Assembly (NCBI GenBank): GCA_017893485.1
Contig: CM030360.1
Span: 12,140,597 to 12,204,596 of the forward strand
Length of the DNA stretch: 64,000 bases
Reading direction: 5' to 3'
DNA from: Hemerocallis citrina
Lineage: Eukaryota > Streptophyta > Magnoliopsida > Asparagales > Asphodelaceae
Position numbers and translations under genes: made by a program. Position 1 is the first letter of the stretch, and the number at the start of each line of letters is the position of its first letter. The notes under the pieces were generated by a model, which saw nothing but the letters and a program-made list of their open reading frames with translations, had not been told where the DNA came from and did not search any database. Shown piece after piece: positions 59,401-64,000 of this stretch.

Positions 59401-59473
59401 AATCTGATACAATAATCAAGAAAAGAAAAAATAAAATACAATAAAAATCCAAAATAGAAAAATAGGGGTTACA
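56417..59473 (-). mobile_element. Solo LTR F, inserted in element E
   Basis: 3057 bases, plus-strand ends TGTCACGCCCTGGTTTCC and ..AAATAGGGGTTACA, flanked by a perfect TSD GATCT (56412-56416 and 59474-59478). It has no second LTR and no conserved frame. Minus sense is suggested by end similarity to C and the TRIM and by a TATAAATA on the minus strand at about 59157-59165. The GC-rich block 58620-59120 gives several overlapping low-complexity frames (Arg/Asp or Ser/Pro/His-rich) that I do not accept as genes. Confidence 0.85.
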
Positions 59474-59478
59474 GATCT

Positions 59479-60555
59479 GTTCCTGCAACTAGTTAAAATT
59501 CCCCAATGACAGATTAAAAGGTCCAAAATCGTGGATCGCAGTTACTCAAGCAACACTTGTAAAAAGCAATACTTAGAGTTCAACTCTCCACTCGATGTGA
59601 TTCTCACAATCTGTTAGAGGATCCATACAGCAAGTTTGGAAAACAACTCTCCTTCAGAGTTGTCCCTACAACTAGCTGAATTCAAGATGGAGCAATGTCA
59701 AACTCCGTCATACACCATCGACAGTTCATTAGCTATACGCAACAGACTTGAGGCCATGTTATTTAGCTACAAAGAGCTCAGTCGATGACATATCAACCAT
59801 GACAGCAAGGATCAAGCATGTGAAAGGAACTCTTCAAATCATAGAATTATTGCAAACTCATGTGTCCAGATCCAGTACCACTACAAACATCTACAAATAC
59901 AAAATGGATAGTCTAGAGTCGAACTCTCTCCAAGAGCAGCTCGTACGACCAGCCGACCCCTAAGACGATGAATCACAGGACAGGACACTGGCACGCAGAA
60001 GACTTCTTATTCCACAAACTACAAGTCTCATTACAACTATAGAATTACAATGAGTCTATGTTTCATGTCTAAGAATCACTACCAAAAGTCCTGCGAACAC
60101 TGTACGACAAACTTTCATGTAAGTTGTTCTTCCAGCTACACACTGGAGAGCCGCTCTACCTAAGAGAAGCAAACCTCTTGACCGGACTCCTACCAGCTAA
60201 CATCTCCATAGGGCCGCCTCAACTCTTGGTAATGAAATCCAAGACAAGTTTTCCTTAGGCAGGAAAGCTCCAGGTTTATCCGACCACCTTCACTTGAGCA
60301 AGCTCCAAATCTGTCTCCCTTAAAGAGCCGTGCAAACGGGAGAGTCCCAACTCTTTCAAAGCATAGCGTATCACGAAGGAGAGCAAGCTCTATGTCTCAA
60401 GGACCTCGTTCGATGTATGCAACTACTTGTCAGCAAAGAGAATGATGGAATCACTTCAATGCTGAACAAACACAAGGGACTTCACTCCAGTATAAGAATA
60501 TTCAGAATACCCACAACTCATTCGCTCTAAAAAAGAGTTCGGCCCAACGCACGCC
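59479..60555 (+). other. Element E spacer, non-coding
   Basis: Equivalent to 8200-8820 and 9000-9340 of element D in reverse; for example 'aagttgttcttccagctaca' here and 'agttggaagaacaacttgca' there. Short frames (59748-59963, 60330-60530) are not shared intact with D. Confidence 0.7.
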
Positions 60556-61420
60556 ACTTGAGTTCCTCCGCCCCACTACTCGTCAACATCGAGCAACGGG
60601 TCCAACGCCCTGATCTTCGCTCAAGCTTCACTCAACAACCCGTTGGCACCAAACAACAGGTTCGACGGTCTACCCTTCGCATGTGCTCCTCCTACATTAC
60701 AGTGGTCCCAAACAACAAGTTCAACGCCTTGCTCTCCGCATGAGCTCCTTCTACAACTCGTTGGTCCCAAACAACGCATTCGACGCCTTGTTCTACGCTC
60801 AGGCTTCATCAATAACTTGTTGGATCTAGACAACGAGTTCAATGCCTTAGTCTTCTCTCAGACTGCATCTACAACTTGTTGACTCCAAACAATGATTCCA
60901 ATGCCTTGGTCTTCGTTCAAGCCCCACTAAATAACTTGTTGGATCCAAACAACAAGTTCAACGCTTTGCTCTTCACTCAGGCTCCTTCAACAACTCGTTG
61001 GTCCCAAACAACGAGTTTAATGTTCTCCTCACTGCTTGATCTCCATCAGTAACATGTTGGTCCCAAACAACGAGCTCAACGCTCCGCTCTCCGCATGAGC
61101 TCCATCAACACCTCGTTGGTCCCAAACAACGAGTTCGACACCTTGCTCCAGGCTCAGGCTTCGTCAAAAACTCGTTGACTCCAAACAACGAGTTCAATGC
61201 CTTGGTCTTCGCCTAAGCACCGTTAACAGCTTGTTGTCTCCAAACAATGGGTTCCATGTTCTGCTAATCGGTTGAGCTCCATCAACGCCTTAGTCTTCGC
61301 TCGAGTTCTCCCAAACAATGAGTTCAACGCCTTGCTTTTCGCACAAGCTCCATCGACAACTCGTCCAATGCAAACAACAAGTACAGTGCCCCGCTACTTG
61401 CTAGAGTCTTTCGAAAAACC
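60556..61420 (+). repeat. Element E minisatellite, ~60-base unit, about 14 copies
   Basis: Core 'caacaactcgttggtcccaa', 'acaacgagttcaa.gcctt' and 'ctcttcgctcaagctcc'. Reverse complement of the D array at 7234-8180. Confidence 0.9.
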
Positions 61421-61809
61421 CCTCATCTTAATAGGCTTGACATCCAACACTGGCCTAAAATTGTCCTTACAAAGCTTGCTAGGCACAAACGGCACGCTCA
61501 AAATTCCGACTCTGATGCAGAATTCACTATTAACTTGTTGGGCGCAAATGGCAAGCTGAAATGCCTAACTCCGTCACAGAGTTCTCTACAAACTTTTCGG
61601 GCGCAAACGAAGAGCTTAACAACTAACCCCATCACGGAGTTTTCTCTCAACAAAACTTGGTGGGTGCAAACAGTAAGTTCAACATCCAACTCCATCGCAG
61701 AGTTCTCTACAAACTTGTCGGGATCAAATGGCAAGCTCAATGTTCAACTCTGTTCAACATCCCACTCTATCCTAGAGTAGTCTCGAAACTCGTTGGGGTC
61801 AAATGATAG
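61421..61809 (+). repeat. Element E second minisatellite, cut by LTR G
   Basis: Six diverged units of about 60 bases with 'caactccatcgcagagttct' and 'acaaacttgtcgggatcaaa'. Reverse complement of the D array at 6590-7230, which has about ten units, so the rest should lie to the right of G. Confidence 0.85.
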
Positions 61810-64000
61810 TGTAACTCCTATTTCCCGTATCTGTAATTTTTCTACTGTATTTTCATTCCTGGTATTTTTGTACCTATATTTTGTTCCAGTTCGAATAAAA
61901 TCTCTTCTTTTGCTTCAACTCAATTTTGGTGCCAATATCTAATTCAATTGTACTGTTCGTTCTACTCTTTTTGTATCTTTCTTTATGTATAAATGGACTA
62001 TTCATTCCATTTCTCTTTTTCCTCATTTATATTGAATTTTGACTAAGTCACTTGTTGGATCCCCTTCAAACCCGCTACCCAAATACCCAATAACCCAAAC
62101 CCTATACTATTTACACCCCTAACCCTAACCCTAACCCCTAACCTATTACTGTGCAAACCCCAAAACTACCGCCGCTCTCTTCTCTCCCACACCATCTTCT
62201 TCCTCCCGTCTTCTTCTCCGTATCGCCATTACCCAATCCCGTCACCTCTCCTCCCACCTCTTCGAACATCGACCATCCCTATCCTCATCCTCACTGCCGT
62301 CCCCTCGTCAACCTTCGCTCCTCCTCATCCCCGACATCGTCCCCTTTTCCCTTCGCCGTTAACCCAACTCCCGATCACCCAAGACTTCACCGAACCCATA
62401 AAACAAATCACCATCCCCATTGCCCTCTCACCTTTGCTTCCACCACAATCGCGACCCCATCGCCTCCATTTCAACTGAACCCATTTTGCCATTTCCCAAC
62501 CTCTGTAACCCATCGACTCGCCACCATTACCTCGCCCTTTGACGACCTCTAGCTACTCCTGTCGTCATCCCCATTCCACTCCAATCACCATCGTCAACCG
62601 AAAACACCCCAGAACAATCCCCCGCTCTCCTCCCCTATTTTGAACCCAAAAACAGAGCTGCCACCAAACTCGACGCGCGCCACCCCATCGCCGCCATCGC
62701 CGTCATCGACTGCTCCCCAGTCGAACCCCGACCACATCGCCGTCAGCCAGCCACCGTCGCAGATCCTCCACTCTCTCTCCCGCTCGTTGCCGAAGTGAGG
62801 AAGAAGACAGGTCGTGATTGGCCGAAACCGCTGTCCTGTGTTCAGCCACAACATATCCGAAAAGGCTGTTCGCTGTTTGCCCCCGATCTGCTACCTAGGA
62901 GGTTGCCCATTGGTGGGTTTCGCTGTTCCATGTTCTGGGCGCAGGGGTCCGAACCGCCATTTGCTATTTTGGGCAGGATCTGGTGTGGGGTTTCTCTAGT
63001 TACTGTTGGTTTCTTCACACGGTCTTTGCACGTGCTTTTGGGAGATTTTGCCCGAAATTTTCGATCTCGTTACTCCCAAATTATCGGATCTAATCGTCGT
63101 CAAATCAGGCAAGTATTCATCTTGTACAAATTTTTGTTCTAGTACAAGCGTTTAATTTGAAAATACCGCAAATAGTTAGTAGTTGTGACTCCTCCTTGAC
63201 TCGTCGTTGTTGATCAAATATTAATCCTCATCAATTTCATAATCTTAAGAGTCACAATAATTTCATTGTTATATTATAATTATTTGAACTCATTTTATCT
63301 CCTAGTCACATGAACACATGAAATTAAGAAACCCTAGATTTGTATATGTGTGTTGTATCTTGTATGTGATGATCTTGCACCCATTTGAGTTGAGAAATAA
63401 ATGTTGCTTGCTATTTTGATAACCACTACACTCGTATTTGTATCACACATTAATCTAGACGCATAACAACCAATTATCATGCAACTTATACATGAAAGAC
63501 ATTCACACTTGTTGCTGTCCTGAACTTTACTTGCTGTTTTGACCCCTTTAAAATCATAACCTGAACCTGATCCCTGAACAGCAAATGTAGCTATAGATGT
63601 CTAGATGTTGATAGCCTCCGAAATTTTTGAATTCTGAGTTACGGTGTAGGAGATATTGCAGTTTTACTGCAGCTGTGTCGGTGGTCGCAGATTCACAAAA
63701 CTGCTGCGAATCTTTAGTTTGCAAATTAATTTAACTATGTTAACAGTAAGCGCTTGACTTTAAATTTAACTATGTTGTTGCTGGACACCCTATAGGATAT
63801 CCCCAAATTTTCTCAAAATTTATTTGCAATGTTTCAACCCTGTTTCACATGTTTTAAACTTAGATTCACAAATCCTTGCTGAACATAGTAGTATAGTTTG
63901 CTGTTTTGACATATATTACCACAACTTTTATGTACCTTAATTATATGCGTTGAAACCGGACAGGAGTCTAGTTTCTAGACCTCCTGACGGATCCATATTT
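61810..64000 (+). mobile_element. LTR G: inverted relative of F, running off the right edge
   Basis: Starts TGTAACTCCTATTTCCCG. It follows the reverse complement of F: an A+C-rich stretch with 'aacccgctacccaaata.cc' (62085) against 'gcgggtttgagggtttaggg' in F (59188), a CT-rich, GC-rich block (62150-62800), and 'gagtctagtttctagacctc' at the window end against 'actagactctctacc' near 57525. By that alignment about 1.1 kb of G remains outside. Pro/Ser-rich frames at 62151-62552 and 62795-63142 are not credible genes. Whether it is solo or part of a full element cannot be seen. Confidence 0.75.

Larger units (their letters stand above)
34616..61809 (+). mobile_element. Element E: non-autonomous gag-pro LTR retrotransposon; 3' end beyond the window (nested insertions included)
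   Basis: Plus-strand sister of element D. In order: 5' LTR 34616-35260, primer-binding site 35261-35278, gag start 35308, [solo LTR B with element A, 35334-52764], gag 52765-54400, protease 54401-55355, spacer repeats, [solo LTR F 56417-59473], minisatellites 60556-61809, then LTR G interrupts at 61810. No RT, RNase H or integrase was seen. Without the insertions it is at least about 6.7 kb here. The equivalent of D bases 2674-6870, including the 3' LTR, should lie to the right of G, outside the window. Confidence 0.85.

Noticed and set aside
62110..62150. Telomere or chromosome end
   Set aside because: Too short, not the plant heptamer, and embedded in an LTR.
62151..63142. Pro/Ser-rich and other frames in G (133 and 115 codons)
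   Set aside because: No domain recognised; composition follows the CT-rich LTR leader.

Overview
This 64 kb window is nuclear DNA from a flowering plant. It is AT-rich and eukaryotic (introns, TATA boxes) and is dominated by plant-type transposable elements. The species cannot be named from the sequence. The only clear host gene is the 5' half of a secreted class III (haem) peroxidase on the minus strand (451-1698), which runs off the left edge. Almost everything else is a set of nested transposons, several dated relative to one another by target-site duplications (TSDs) that I could read.

Layout. 1-2409: peroxidase and its upstream DNA. 2674-16863: element D, a minus-strand gag-protease retrotransposon without reverse transcriptase, with long minisatellites; a 3.2 kb solo LTR (C1) is inserted in its gag and a 792 bp TRIM is inserted in C1. 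16864-16992 plus 29887-30240: a second copy of the peroxidase upstream DNA, split by a TG..CA insertion (H) that carries a 10 kb MULE with a broken FAR1-type transposase (itself split by solo LTR C2) and a second, 1.4 kb MULE. 31105-34615: two L1 LINE tails, a hAT MITE and a 56-nt C tract. 34616 to beyond the right edge: element E, a plus-strand sister of D. E's gag is split after eight codons plus two bases by solo LTR B, and B contains element A, a 13.6 kb Ty3/gypsy element (Tat-like by its architecture) with both LTRs, gag-pro-RT-RNaseH-integrase, and a coding region with at least one intron on the opposite strand. E's tail also holds solo LTR F and an inverted relative, G, which leaves the window.

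How they relate. A, D and E share LTR ends, primer-binding site, gag start and minisatellite position. D and E lack RT and integrase, so they look like non-autonomous partners that an A-like element could mobilise. B, C1, C2, F, G and the TRIM all have TGT(A/C)..ACCCC / GGGGC..ACA type ends. All large reading frames except the peroxidase exons are broken, so the mobile coding regions are annotated as pseudogenes.
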